Origin: Phaeoceros laevis
Taxonomy: Eukaryota; Anthocerotophyta; Anthocerotopsida; Notothyladales
Reading direction: 5' to 3'
Assembly: GCA_049999765.1 (NCBI GenBank)
Contig: JBNGIQ010009219.1
Span: 44,147 to 86,710, forward strand
DNA: 42,564 nucleotides
In this document: positions 9,139 to 19,937 of the stretch, piece by piece
How positions within the stretch are numbered: position 1 is the first letter of the stretch
How the letters are laid out: each line of letters begins with the position of its first letter
Translations under genes and position numbers: made by a program
The notes under the pieces: generated by a model
Told to the model about the DNA's origin: nothing
Seen by the model: only the letters and a program-made list of their open reading frames with translations
Databases searched by the model: none

Positions 9139-10698
9139 ATGGATGTAGCTGTGTGCGTAGCCTGCGGGGAGTGCGCCGTGATCCTCGACCCGATCAGCGG
9201 GCTGGTGGCCTGCGAGGCATGCGGGCGTATTAACGATGATACTCCGACCCTGGTATCAGGGCGCGAAGCACAATTCGACGGCGGCTCTGGGTGGCAATCC
9301 AGTGCCAATTATTCTGCTTTACAAGGCATGCAGACTTACAACCCGACACAGTGGACAGAGAAGAAGAAGCGCCTTGCTATGAAGAGTGTGGAGCGTGTTA
9401 CTTCATGCTTACGGCTTCCATCTGACAAGGTGGAAGATGTCAAGCACTTACTCGGCCTATTTTTCGAGACCGGATATGGAGTGGGAAGATGGGTGGAGAT
9501 TTCGGCGGGAGCTTGTGCGTACATCGTTATCCGGCAGACCAACACTCCTGTAACGTTGCCAGAAGTAGCTGTGAGAACTCATACTTCTGGCCTCCATAAG
9601 TTCTTATTCAGCTACCTCATCAATTCAAGCGTGATTTTGATGGCACCTCTGATTTAGGGTTCAGACTGATCTGATTTATTAAGCTCTTGTGTGGCAGGAA
9701 GTCTTGAACTGCAGCGTAGCAGAGCTGGGACGGATGTTCAACCGTGTACTCAGCACTTTGGAGATAAACCTGGTCTGCACTATTTTGCATCCTATCCCTA
9801 CATGGTTGCTGGGGGGGTTGTTTTTGTGGCTTGATGTTTTATCTCCTTGTGGACCAGCCGGAGACCAACGCTTCTATTTTCCTGGAGCGAGCCGTCATGT
9901 CACTTTCAGCTTTTCAAGTAAGTTATGGCTGTGGTGTGCCCTTGCTGCTGCCCTCTCTCGTTCAAGCATTGGTCACACTTGAAGTTCCTTTGTGACAGGT
10001 GACAGATTTCACTTTTGCAGGCTTTGACAAAACCCGTGAAGCGAGACCTGATCAAGCATGGACTGCTGCTTCTCGAGTACGCCCGGCAGTGGTCCATTAC
10101 AGAAGGGCGCCACTTTTTGCCGGTAATCAATTGTTTGACTACCTTCAGGCATTTGATTGAGCGTCACTATAACTCTAGGACCCTGCCTCATATTTTGCAT
10201 TGTGATGTAGGTAGTAGCAGCAATACTTCTGTTATTAGGAGAAGCGAACCAGGTATGGCTGCTGGCTCTCCTTCTTTAACAGCATATACGTAGCTTGCTT
10301 CCCAGTCTGGATTTATTAACTTCTTCTCGTGTGCAGCTCAAATTAGCACCTGTTCAGATTTCACGGGAGCTACATACCTCTCAGGCATGCATGTCTTTGC
10401 GAAGCAAAGAATTAAAGGTTGGTAAATTGCAAGCACAAGCGGTATTTTATGCAAGTTGTGTTTATTCAGAAGTTGTGTTTGTTGAAAACTTGTATTTATG
10501 CATGAATTGTTTTGTTTGTAGGATGCATTGGTTAGATTTGCCCAGAAGTTGCCATGGGGTCAAGATATTTCTGGGAAAACTGTACATAGGCACCTGCCAT
10601 TTTTGCTGCAGTACCTCGAAGTCACCAGGAAATTGAAGAAGCGGGGTCCTGACTCCGACCCAGGCACCTTTTACCCCCCAAATAAAAAACTCAAGTGA
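9139..10698 (+). CDS. TFIIB-related transcription factor (BRF2/PTF2-like)
   Basis: TFIIB-family proteins bridge TBP and an RNA polymerase in the nucleus. The N-terminus has a zinc ribbon (Cys6, Cys9, Cys25, Cys28), followed by two cyclin-like repeats, e.g. SVERVTSCLRLPSDKVEDVK and RWVEISAGACAYIVIRQ. Seven exons keep frame: 9139-9570, 9698-9772, 9858-9917, 10021-10122, 10211-10252, 10337-10417 and 10522-10698, giving 322 residues. The order of conserved blocks, including EVLNCSVAELG, KRDLIKHGLLLLEYA and VVAAILLLL, resembles Arabidopsis PTF2 (POLLEN-EXPRESSED TRANSCRIPTION FACTOR 2, about 500 residues) and animal BRF2 more than classical TFIIB. It lacks the long C-terminal extension of those proteins and ends in a Lys-rich tail after a short linker. 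The start has an A at -3 and G at +4. There are no lesions. The family call is firm; the polymerase it serves is not. Confidence 0.8.
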
Positions 10699-10864
10699 AT
10701 TTCAGTGGTATGGGAGGCTTATGATAGCATTGATAGTACAATTCACTTGAGGCACTGATAGCAGTCCATGGTGCTGCTCGAAGGAAAGGCTACGTTACGG
10801 ATTTTTTTTTGGTGGTAAGCTTGGGAGTATCAGGGATCACGGAAAGTGTTCCAAGGGTTCTCTC

Positions 10865-11710
10865 GGGACGGTTGTGTCATGGAACGACATGCCGAATGCA
10901 CATGCTTAGTAGGGCCAGTGGAACATGACCTTGCAGCTCTACAGGCAAATGGAAGAAGAACATGTCAGTCCTGATGTCGTGATGTAACTATCTATTTATG
11001 TATCTATCTTCCGTGCCTTGTAAGCGTGCAGCAACACAGGGAGCCTATATGTCTGCAGGCAGATGGACCACGCTCGTTCGTCCTCCAAACAGGAACCCAG
11101 TCGTCTTGTGGCAAACACTCTCATTCATGCATATGGGAGATGTGCCAGCATGGTGGATGCTCAGGCTATGTTCACTGGAATGTCCCAGCGTGATGTGATG
11201 TCAGTTATGGAATGCACTAACCGCTGGGTACTTCCGAAGGACATAATGCTGCAAGCGTGCAATGCGGTGTCGAGCCTAATAGAGTAACGTTTCTTTCACT
11301 TTTGTCAGCATGCAGTCATGCAGGGTTGGTGGACCGAGGTCTTACATTTTTTTGATGCCATGGTGAGAGACCATGGCATACCTCCAGATAGTCGAGCAAT
11401 ATGTGGGTATGGTAGACCTTCTAAGCCGAGCAGGCTACTTCCTGAATGTGGAAACGCTGTTGTCCGAAATGCCAATGCAGCCGAACTTTGCCGTTTTGGA
11501 TGAGCTTGCTGGGTGCTTGTCAGAAGCATGGTGAGGTGGTACTTGGAGAACAGTCCTTCCATTGTGCTGTGTCTTCAGCCCGAATGTGCTGCTATATGCG
11601 ATAATGCGGAACATCTATGCCGATGCTGGGCTTTGGGACGATGCAAGAGGGGTGAACGAGCTGAGACAGAAGGGCAGTCTGGCCAGAGCTGGATAGAGCA
11701 TGAGTTGAAA
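10865..11710 (+). pseudogene. PLS-class pentatricopeptide repeat (PPR) protein relic
   Basis: PPR proteins bind organellar RNA for editing, splicing or stability. Successive plus-strand frames give typical PLS motifs: [122 protein letters not shown] and, at the end, QSWIEHE, which matches the E-domain ending xxSWIE. They are split by two consecutive TAG codons near 10907, a one-base expansion of a T run near 11350 and further shifts near 11400 and 11525. Repeats are also missing between blocks. This is clearly a dead gene; its source copy would be an intact E- or DYW-type PPR elsewhere in the genome. Confidence 0.8.
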
Positions 11711-11879
11711 CTACGTACAGTAGTATACTTCTGCTGTTGAAGATGCCAACTCGTCGCAACAACAGCTGCTTGCATAACCTTTGAAGGGCCCTTGTGAGCG
11801 AGTTGATAAATTTCTTAAATTCGACATTTAGAAGGGAATGCTATCATCCCCATCTATGTTAGCCAAATCCGGGAGTCCC

Positions 11880-12830
11880 AGTGCAAGATGCAATCTACTT
11901 GAACTTCGTGCTTCCGTAACGGAGCATAGCCATCTACGATTCCTTGCAGGATAGCAAGTTATTGGCAACCTTTTCTTCCTAATGCTCCGACTTTCCTCTA
12001 GAGCCCAGCAATTTCCCTGTTTGTTCTCGTAATTTGTCGTTTGCATCCTTCAGTCGTATGCCGTCCTACACTGGTGTAAAATTGTTCAACGAAGTCATCC
12101 ATGATCGATTGTTGTGTGTTCCACATCGTCCTGCACGGAATTACAACTTGGTAGGCACAGGACACTTATGTTGCCCTGGTTTACGATGATAACGCCCTCT
12201 TGACGGATTGGGAGCTCGCTCTTGGGCCCAATCCCCCGCCACCAAATTTGCTAGTACTCTGCTTATCGAGTTTAGGTAGTGCTACTGGCTATCAGGTAAC
12301 GATTCTCCGAGTTTGGCCACCTTCCTCCCACGTTCTTGCAAATCAGCGAGGTGCTTCTCCTTCAAGGGAGCTCTTCCAGCAAACTCCTTATTTACAGATA
12401 CCACAGGCACAACGGCCTCGTCAATTTTCAGACGACTCAAGAACAGCACACGTTGGAGCTCGCTGAGGCTGCGCATCTAAGCTCTTACAAAGGAGTGTCT
12501 CGACTCTCGAGCAGCTGTATTCTATGTTGACAGTGCTGGCTAAATTAGCGTAAACAGCAACTAACTGCCCCATCGGTACTCTCGTCTTCCAGAAGCTTTT
12601 CATTATGAAAGTCCTCTTGTGCTTAGCCCAATCGTAAGGCCCGAAACCAATTCCTGGACCAATTGGCGCATGGACATGGTGTTTTTTGTGAGTAGCACAT
12701 CTCTTTTATTCTGGTCATGTAATCTCAACATCCCCGGGTGGCAAAAAGAAGACCACCGTGGTTGTTCTGACGGTCCAGATGCATGAATGTCAAGGTCTGA
12801 AGTATCGTAGACTCTGAAATTCAATAGGAC
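11880..12830 (-). other. Weak coding relics of a possible coiled-coil protein
   Basis: Minus-strand fragments look compositionally coding: SLSELQRVLFLSRLKIDEAV with KEKHLADLQERGRKVAKL (12476-12282), NEKLLEDESTDGAV (about 12600) and RLKDANDKLREQTGKLL (about 12050), followed by an in-frame stop. They suggest heptad-like helices, as in a motor tail or other coiled-coil protein, but I cannot assign a family or exon structure. It may be a decayed gene or coincidence. Confidence 0.25.
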
Positions 12831-13865
12831 AGGAAACTACTAGTCTGCTGCTGGGAATAACGTCATACATCGGTGCTTCACTTGGAACTTAGAAGCGACC
12901 ATAAAGAAGCGACAACAGCACGCAGGTAACATGGGTCAAGACAGCTTTGAGCTACTGTATGTTTGAAAAGGTCCTCCTACGGTTTGAGGGCCAGGTTCAG
13001 TGTAAAACCATTTTGTCGTAGAATCGTCAAATCTGTGCGTCATGGCTGCTTAAAGAGACTGCCCGACTCGAGTAGTTTACATCAGTTGAACAAGAGCACT
13101 AGAGTTGCAGTTGGACGAAGAAAAGAACAAGCTTTATTAAGGGGCGAAACGTGCACACAGCTAGGTTGGAACTCTGGTGCTCTCCACGCGCGGCATTTAT
13201 TCTGTGGTTTCGTCGCAGTCAGCATTCCTTGTTGGATGGCTCTTCTCCACGTCACCCGGTGGGTCCGCCTGGCTCCATGCGCCTTCTCCAGCTCGCACCA
13301 GCTCCCCTGTCTGACGAGTGAGTGTTGGCCTGATTTCAGGGAACCTGTGCCGTGAGAGATCCCTTGAGATTTGTCCTTTGCAAGGATGCCGGTGTTTAAA
13401 TCGGTCTGCTGCACTACAGATTGCAGTTACGGATGTCCGTTCGCCCTGAATGTCCCCTCTACACGGGCATATTCCGACGCTTGCATGCTCGAAGTTGAGA
13501 AAACATCCCCTTCCGGCACGGGCGCTGCATTGTTGCAAGCTTGGTTCAGTCGGGAACTGGGCTAGGCTGGCGTCCCAATTTCTCTCTTCTTGCTGGTGTT
13601 GCTAACATCCATCTCTGCTTGTTTTCTGAGTGACGGGGTTGTCAGCTGTGCTTCAGAACATGGCGCATTCTGTGGCAGGCAGATGACGTGCTGCTGGCCT
13701 CGTACTCGGGTTCGGAGTTGCTGAGCAGGGGAATTGGCGTGCATGCGTGCATGCGTGCCTGGTGTCAATTGAGAGGGACCTACCTAAACATTACGTTCTT
13801 GTAGTCTGAGCGAGGGCATGCTGGACACTGTGTGTGAGTATGCCCGGAAGTCTTGATTGTGATGG
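12831..13865. other. No assigned gene; upstream flank of NAGS
   Basis: No recognisable coding sequence. Minus-strand open frames at 13082-13538 are Arg-rich and unassigned. An AATAAAGCTTG word on the minus strand near 13140 resembles the poly-A region of some LTRs, but no LTR pair, primer-binding site or TG...CA boundaries were found. The final few hundred bases should contain the NAGS promoter and leader. Confidence 0.3.
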
Positions 13866-16800
13866 ATGTGTGCCTACAGAAATTGTAGTGTCAAGGCCAC
13901 ACAAGGTGTCTCTAAGCTGAGGCCGGGCACTCTGGAAGCAATGCAAAATGCATCTCTGGCCAGGTTGCAGACAGCGTCTCCGAGCCTGGAAAGGGCATCT
14001 GGAAATGGCCATTCCTGGCAAGGGCGCAAAATGCTTGTGAGTGTGCCAAGGCAGTCAACGGAGGTGGTATGGAAGCGGTCTGGGTATCACGGCCGAGGTC
14101 GGGCTGCAGGGAAAAGGCGTGCCCGTTTTTCTGTGGTGGCCTCTCTGAACACCATGGGGCAGCAATTGCAAAAACAAGGCGAGCCGCCGCCGCCGACCGA
14201 CGGCAAGCTCGAGCTCGCTCGAGATACGGGAATTCGTATAAGTTGTGCTGGGGAATTTGTGCATTTCTTTCGCGAGGCAACGCCTTACATACAAGGATTT
14301 CGCGGTAGCACATTCGTTATATTAATACCTGGGGAGGTGATCGCCAATCAGTCGATGATAGATGGCATCCTCCAGGTTTGTCGAACCCACTTTCTCCTTC
14401 AGTATTGTCTGTGATGGTGAGTATTTTATGTGCCAAAGAAAGGGTTGATGCCATCTATTTTCCGATGCATGTTGAGTAAGCCATCAGGGTAATCCACCTG
14501 TGGCTAGCTAGCATGTGCGAATGCAACTTTAGCTGAAACAATGTCAGCCTGATTGCAGGATGTGGCACTGCTGCACGGTTTGGGGATCAAGATCGTAATA
14601 GTTCCTGGAACGCATGTTCAGATTGATGACCTTCTAAAAGAGAGAGGTGAGTTGAACAGAGTCGTCATCTAGCACTCTGCTGCATGATCGCTCTGGCCTC
14701 CTTGCCTGGGTCACGTGGCACTGAAAGTAATACTAGAAGTTGGGAGGCACGACAATATTGTCAGTACCCTGAACAAGCTGCCCTTGGAGGTAGAGTTCTG
14801 ACGCTAGGGACGTCTGTGGGGTGCACATTCCAATTGTAGATCTCCTGCGTGGTCATGGCTGCCGGGCACTACCACTGATGGCAGGATCTGCAAGTGTTGC
14901 ATGCCATTTGCAGGCACGGTTTAAGTGCTTTTGCGTTTTGTGGAATTGCAGGGCATGAGGCACAGTATGTGGGAGCATACCGAATCACAGACCCTGCTGC
15001 ACTAAATGCATCCATGGAAGCAGCAGGCAAAATCCGTGTGAATATGGAGGCCAAGCTCTCTCGTCCCCCATACCTTCCCATTCTTCGGAGGCATGGTGAC
15101 AATGGTCGGTGGCATGAGGCTGGTATCAGTGTTGCAAGCGGTAATTATGTGGCAGCAAAGGTGTGCCCCGTCATTTTTCTGAGATGTTTTTATTGTTGCA
15201 CCACCGCTGTGACCATGGAAATGAACGCAGTCTTTGTTGTGAGTAGAGGAGGGGCGTTGTTGATGGTGTCGACTTTGAGGCAACTGGAGAAGTGAAAAGG
15301 ATTGATGTTGCACGGATAAAGGAAAGGCTGGACAGTAACTGCATTGTGCTGCTAAGCAACCTGGGCTACTCGAAAACTGGAGAAGTTCTGAAGTGCAAGT
15401 GAGTGCTGGACCTCGTGACCTGCACGTGTCATGTGACCGTTTTTAGGACCCCTGTATGGATAAACCTCTGTTGCACATTTCCTTGTCGAAACATGGTGTG
15501 AGTACGGGTTGGAAACACATGCTCTTGACTTGATTTTCATTTTTTGTGTTTCGGTAGCAGNNNNNNNNNNAACACATGCTCTTGACTTGATTTTCATTTT
15601 TTGTGTTTCGGTAGCAGTACTTACGAGGTTGCAACAGCCTGTGCAGTGGCTTTGAATGCCGACAAGTTGCTCTGCCTGCTTGATGGGCCGGTCTATGATG
15701 ACAAGGGTCGACTGTTGCGGTTTTTGACCCTTTGTGAAGCAGACCAGCTAATCAGGAAACTAGCCAACAAAAGTTATGCGGCTGCCGATTACGTGAAAGC
15801 GGTGGCTGGCCCAGCGTATGTTAAAAGTTTGGGCATCAAAACTGGCAAAACTGGGAGGGAGACGAGCAACGGAAGCACTTTGCAGAAAGGGGCAATAGTG
15901 AACGGGAGCTTGGAGTCCAAAAGCAAAGGCTTCGCTATTGGTGGCAAGGAGAGACTGAGCAGGACTTATGGGTATCTTTCCGAGCTGACAGCAGCTATTT
16001 ATGTGTGTCGAGTAAGTTATCTCAAGGTCTACATACCAGATTGGTCGTTGGGTCTGTCTTGAGAGTGAGGCAAACAACTTTTCTGGAGATGGCGGTAACT
16101 GTCAGTTGTGGCAGTTTCTGATCGTGAAAGACCTCCCTTGATGTTTCACAGGCTGGTGTGAGACGTGTCCACATTCTTGATAGTACGATTGAAGGGACCC
16201 TGCTGCTGGAGCTGTACACCAGGGATGGTTCAGGAACTATGATATCCAGGTGGTTTTGAAGTCAAGAAGCTTGAATCCTTGGTGTGCTGTACTAGCCGAA
16301 GGAAATTTCGTCTACAAGTTCTGATTCTTGTGTTGGTTGCTGAACAGCGATATGTATGAGGGAACTCGCTCAGCTACAGTGAATGATGTGGCGTGTATAG
16401 AGCAGCTTCTGCGGCCTTTAGAAGAGAGCGGCGTGCTTGTCAACCGCTCACGTGAGCAGGTATGTATTCTGTTCTCACTGAAAATACAATACAACCGGAA
16501 GATGTTCCATCAGTGTTCCAGTAAGCTTGTTGTATCGGAGGTGAATGGTAAGCTGTACTGGAGATGCAAGTTGTATGGTTGTGGTGGTGGTGCTGGACCA
16601 ACAACATGTGGCTGGTGGTAACTCTTATGCAGCTCCTTCAAGAGCTCGATGCGTACACTGTGGTGGAAAGGGATGGCTCCATTATAGCGTGTGCTGCCCT
16701 GTACCCATACCTGGACGATAAGTGTGGCGAGGTGGCTGCCTTCGCCGTCTCCCCAGAGTGCCGAGGCCTTGGCCAGGGAGATAGCTTACTCGGTACGTTC

Positions 16801-17385
16801 ACCGACCTCCTCCTAAAGTCGATGCGCTTTTTCTCAATGTCCTGTGTTGTACTTCCAGACAGCCAAAAAGGCTGCTGGCCTGTCGGGCTTTTCCGCCAAA
16901 CCTGTGCGCGGTAACAGTGACAGCAGTTTTTTGGTTCTGTTTGGGCAATGTGATGGCCATTGCAGACTTCTTAGAGAAGAAAGCTGCTAAAATGGGGCTG
17001 GAGTATCTTTTCCTGCTCACCACTCGGACAGCGGACTGGTACGTCCGGCAGGCAGCCACCCAGCCTGGATTGTTCCTCTCCTGCCTGCAATTTAAAGTAA
17101 CGCATCCGGTGGTGCATGCATGGCGTTCTCTTTCCTTCCTTCCCTCGCATGAAACAGGTTTTGTGATGATGATGATGCAGGTTCGTATCCCGTGGATTCA
17201 ACAAGTGCACCATGGAGGCACTCCCGCAGTGCAAACGAGACAAGATCGATCTGTCCAGGGGGTCCAAGTACTACCTGAAGAACATAGAAGGAGCAGAACA
17301 AGAGGGAGTCGTGCAGGAACGCGCAGCTGGAGTAGCCCTGGAGCCACAGCCACTCAACTGGCATGCTGGATTCAGGCCCAGATGA
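13866..17385 (+). CDS. NAGS: Amino-acid N-acetyltransferase (N-acetylglutamate synthase), plastid
   Basis: It catalyses the first step of ornithine/arginine synthesis: acetyl-CoA + glutamate to N-acetylglutamate, in the chloroplast. Ten exons keep one frame (666 residues): 13866-14375, 14559-14646, 14952-15160, 15247-15398, 15618-16011, 16152-16249, 16348-16459, 16633-16792, 16966-17038 and 17181-17385. The first 100 residues or so are basic and Ser/Ala-rich, as in a transit peptide. An amino-acid-kinase-like domain follows ([80 protein letters not shown]). A GNAT acetyltransferase domain ends it ([32 protein letters not shown] as the acetyl-CoA loop, [28 protein letters not shown]). Arabidopsis NAGS1 is about 609 residues with the same block order. 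An unmerged contig join lies in intron 4. Met 13866 is the first in-frame start considered; Met 13941 is an alternative. Confidence 0.93.
15514..15617. repeat. 10-N gap with identical 47-bp flanks in NAGS intron 4
   Basis: Positions 15514-15560 and 15571-15617 are identical (start aacacatgctcttgacttga, end ggtagcag), separated by ten N. Both copies end in a usable AG acceptor. The genome probably has one copy. The NAGS exon that starts at 15618 is unaffected. Confidence 0.9.
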
Positions 17386-19588
17386 TGATCCTAAGCAACC
17401 GATCGGCACGAATCATATCTTGTTGTTTCTTCTCCTCGGTGGGTGGTCGCTGCTAATGGCCAAAACTAGGAGAGCTGTCAAGTAACGTGGGGAAGGGAGC
17501 AACAAGCCGCGTGTAGTCTAATCGAAAGGCACCGACCGGGATGGCAGACAGCCGTCCCATGGATCCTCTCCCCTTCAGGAAAAGCGACCCCTTCCATGTT
17601 GGGGCACTTGACCCCAGGCCACGAGCTTGACACGTCCTGTAGAGACCCGAGGTTTCTTCTTAAAAGGAACATCCCTCCTCAGCGGCAGCCCATGCATGCA
17701 TTTGGCATGGGCTGCTGCATTTGGCTGGTGCCCGTAGGGAAGCTGCAGATGCTCCTCGACTATGTGATGAGTCCGACCAGGGAGAGTGGCGTTTCCGCTG
17801 TTGTTGACGATGTTGAGGGGAAGGAAAGAAGAGGCTAAAGGTAGGTAAGTAGACTAGCAAGGAGCAAGCCCCCTACTCTACTAAGAAGCCAAGCCAGGTG
17901 CCAGGTATCGATCGACTCAAGTTTTCTTCCTTTTTGGCCACTCCCTTTCCTTTGTGCTGCTTAGCTTCTGGAAGGATATGGGCACACGACTGGTGATGAG
18001 ATATTTGTGGGGTACGTGCAGTAGCAGTGCGGTACTGTACAAATGGAGCCATTTAACGTTCTGCCTAGGCTCCCTAGCTGCCAGCCCTAGTCTAGTGTGT
18101 ATAGGAGGTAGGCCACGGAGACAGGCACGCAACCCTAAACGGGCCGGCCCCGCCCAAGCAAGCAAGAGTGCGACATGTGATTTGATAACGAACTGCTGGT
18201 GCCAACTGGTGGGAACTGCAATTGCTGTTGTAGAGACTGGGTAGAAGGCCAAGCGCTGCTGCTGCTGCTGGCTGCTGGGCCGGCACCAGAAGTGAAAATG
18301 ATTACCATCTTTTTTTTCTCTTCTTCTTCGGAGCTTCCTTCCGAGCCCAGGCAGGAGGCAATGATGGGACCGTGGGCCACCCGTCAGGGCAGAGCCATCA
18401 TCCGGCGGCCACGATCACATGCATCCCATTCGCACCCTCATGGTGACCTGACCTGACCCTGACCCTGACCAGAACGACGCCACGACGAAAGGAGGAATAA
18501 TAATAAGTCAAAAGAAAGGAAAGGAGGGGAGTTTACTGCGCCGGGACAGGAAGGCAGGTGGGTGAAATGTTGTTGTGCGCGCCTCCTGCGGCCTGCCTGC
18601 GTCGCGACATGCGGCATGTTCGCCCATGTGCGCCGCCTCCCCTGTTTGGTTTGTGTGCTCTTGTGCCCTTCCTTCTTTCCTTGCGCTTCAAGTTCCCAGT
18701 TACTGGTGCGCTGCCAGCGTGGCACCCCAGGCAGCTCAAACGGCATCCCTGCCCGGCCCCGAGCGGGCCGATTTTCTCGTTACCGCGCCCCCTCAATTCA
18801 TCATCATCTAAAATAGGAACACCTCCGTGCCAAGTTGCCAACGATAAAAATCTCCAGCCCAGCCAGCGCTACTTCGCCGTCCATGAGTATCCATCCATCC
18901 CTCCCTCCGTCCATCCATCCCTCTTCTTCACAAGTTCGATGTACTCGAGCACTGTGTGCGAGTGTGGGTCATCAAGTACAGTGGTAGCATTGTACGCCGG
19001 TAGCGAACGTGGTCACTTGTTGTTCCGGGCCAGGGTAGCCGCCGGTACAGCGTACCAGAGTGTCCTCCGTGTCCGCTTTCGCTGCGTGCCTGCCTGCCTC
19101 GAGAGCTTGGCCGCAACAGGTTAACGTGCCTTGTTGCCTGCATCTGCCTGTCCCTTACGCCTCAGGTTGTTGCTGCTTCCCGGCAAGGCAATGCAGTCTG
19201 TGCTACTAGGCTACTGTAGTAGTCTAGTAGCCAGCACTTTGTGTGAGGATCTAGGAGCCTAGTCAGAATAGGGCATGGCCCGGAGGCAGGCTGGCAGGGA
19301 CGGGGGGGCAGTCCGTGTAGGAGAGATGGCAGCAGAGAGAGCAGGCCATGGCCTGAGCCAGAGAGCTGCTAGGCAGGGGAGGCAGGCAGGGCAGGGGCAG
19401 GCTCTCGAGCACTGCGTGGCGCGCCAGCCAGCCCAGTCTTGTCGTGTTTAGAGCTGCAAATTTGCTGTTGCTGTTGCCTCGAGTAGAGGAATGAATCATC
19501 CCCTCTCTGCCTCCTGTTGATGCCGCAGCTGCAGCTGCAGGGGCATGCCAGCACCAGACTCTCACTCCAGTACCGCAGCAGCAGCGAA

Positions 19589-19651
19589 GCGTAGGGAGGG
19601 AGGGAGGGAAGGGAGGAAGAAAGGAAGGAGAGGCGAGGAAAGGAGGACACG
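19589..19651 (+). repeat. Purine-rich (GGA/GGGA) tract
   Basis: About 60 bases almost free of pyrimidines (gtagggagggagggagggaa and onward). Such tracts are slippage-prone and can form triplex or G-quadruplex structures; no gene association is evident. Confidence 0.6.
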
Positions 19652-19891
19652 GTGGAGTGAAGTGGATCTGGAGGCGATGATAGCGCAGGATCGCGGCTGG
19701 CCATGGTTTTTTTGTTCTTCTTGTTGACTCGTGATCATTCCGCGTCTCCCAGGAAGCCAACAAATGCAACGCCCGTGGCTCTCCGGGTCTGAGATGATCA
19801 TTACGCCCTACCGTCTCTAGGCTAGCCAGCCTACACGCAGGGCAAGACAAGGCTACGTTAGGCTATGCTGATATCATAGTTATGTGCCGCA

Positions 19892-19937
19892 GTGGTGAGG
19901 TAAGGTGAGTGAGGTGAGGTGAGTGAGGTGAGGTGAG
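19892..19937 (+). repeat. Short tandem repeat of GGTGAG/GTGAG units
   Basis: Imperfect tandem copies of gtgaggtgaggtgagt fill about 45 bases. It is a minisatellite-like array of splice-donor-like words, with no further function visible. Confidence 0.7.

Noticed and set aside
13082-13538. Possible solo LTR upstream of NAGS
   Set aside because: Only a poly-A-signal-like word and Arg-rich frames are present. No TG...CA termini, target-site duplication or second LTR could be found by eye.
18558-19124. 188-codon plus-strand open frame in the gene-free region
   Set aside because: GC-rich, with overlapping open frames in all phases, Cys/Pro/Arg-rich and no conserved motif. This is what GC-rich noncoding DNA gives.
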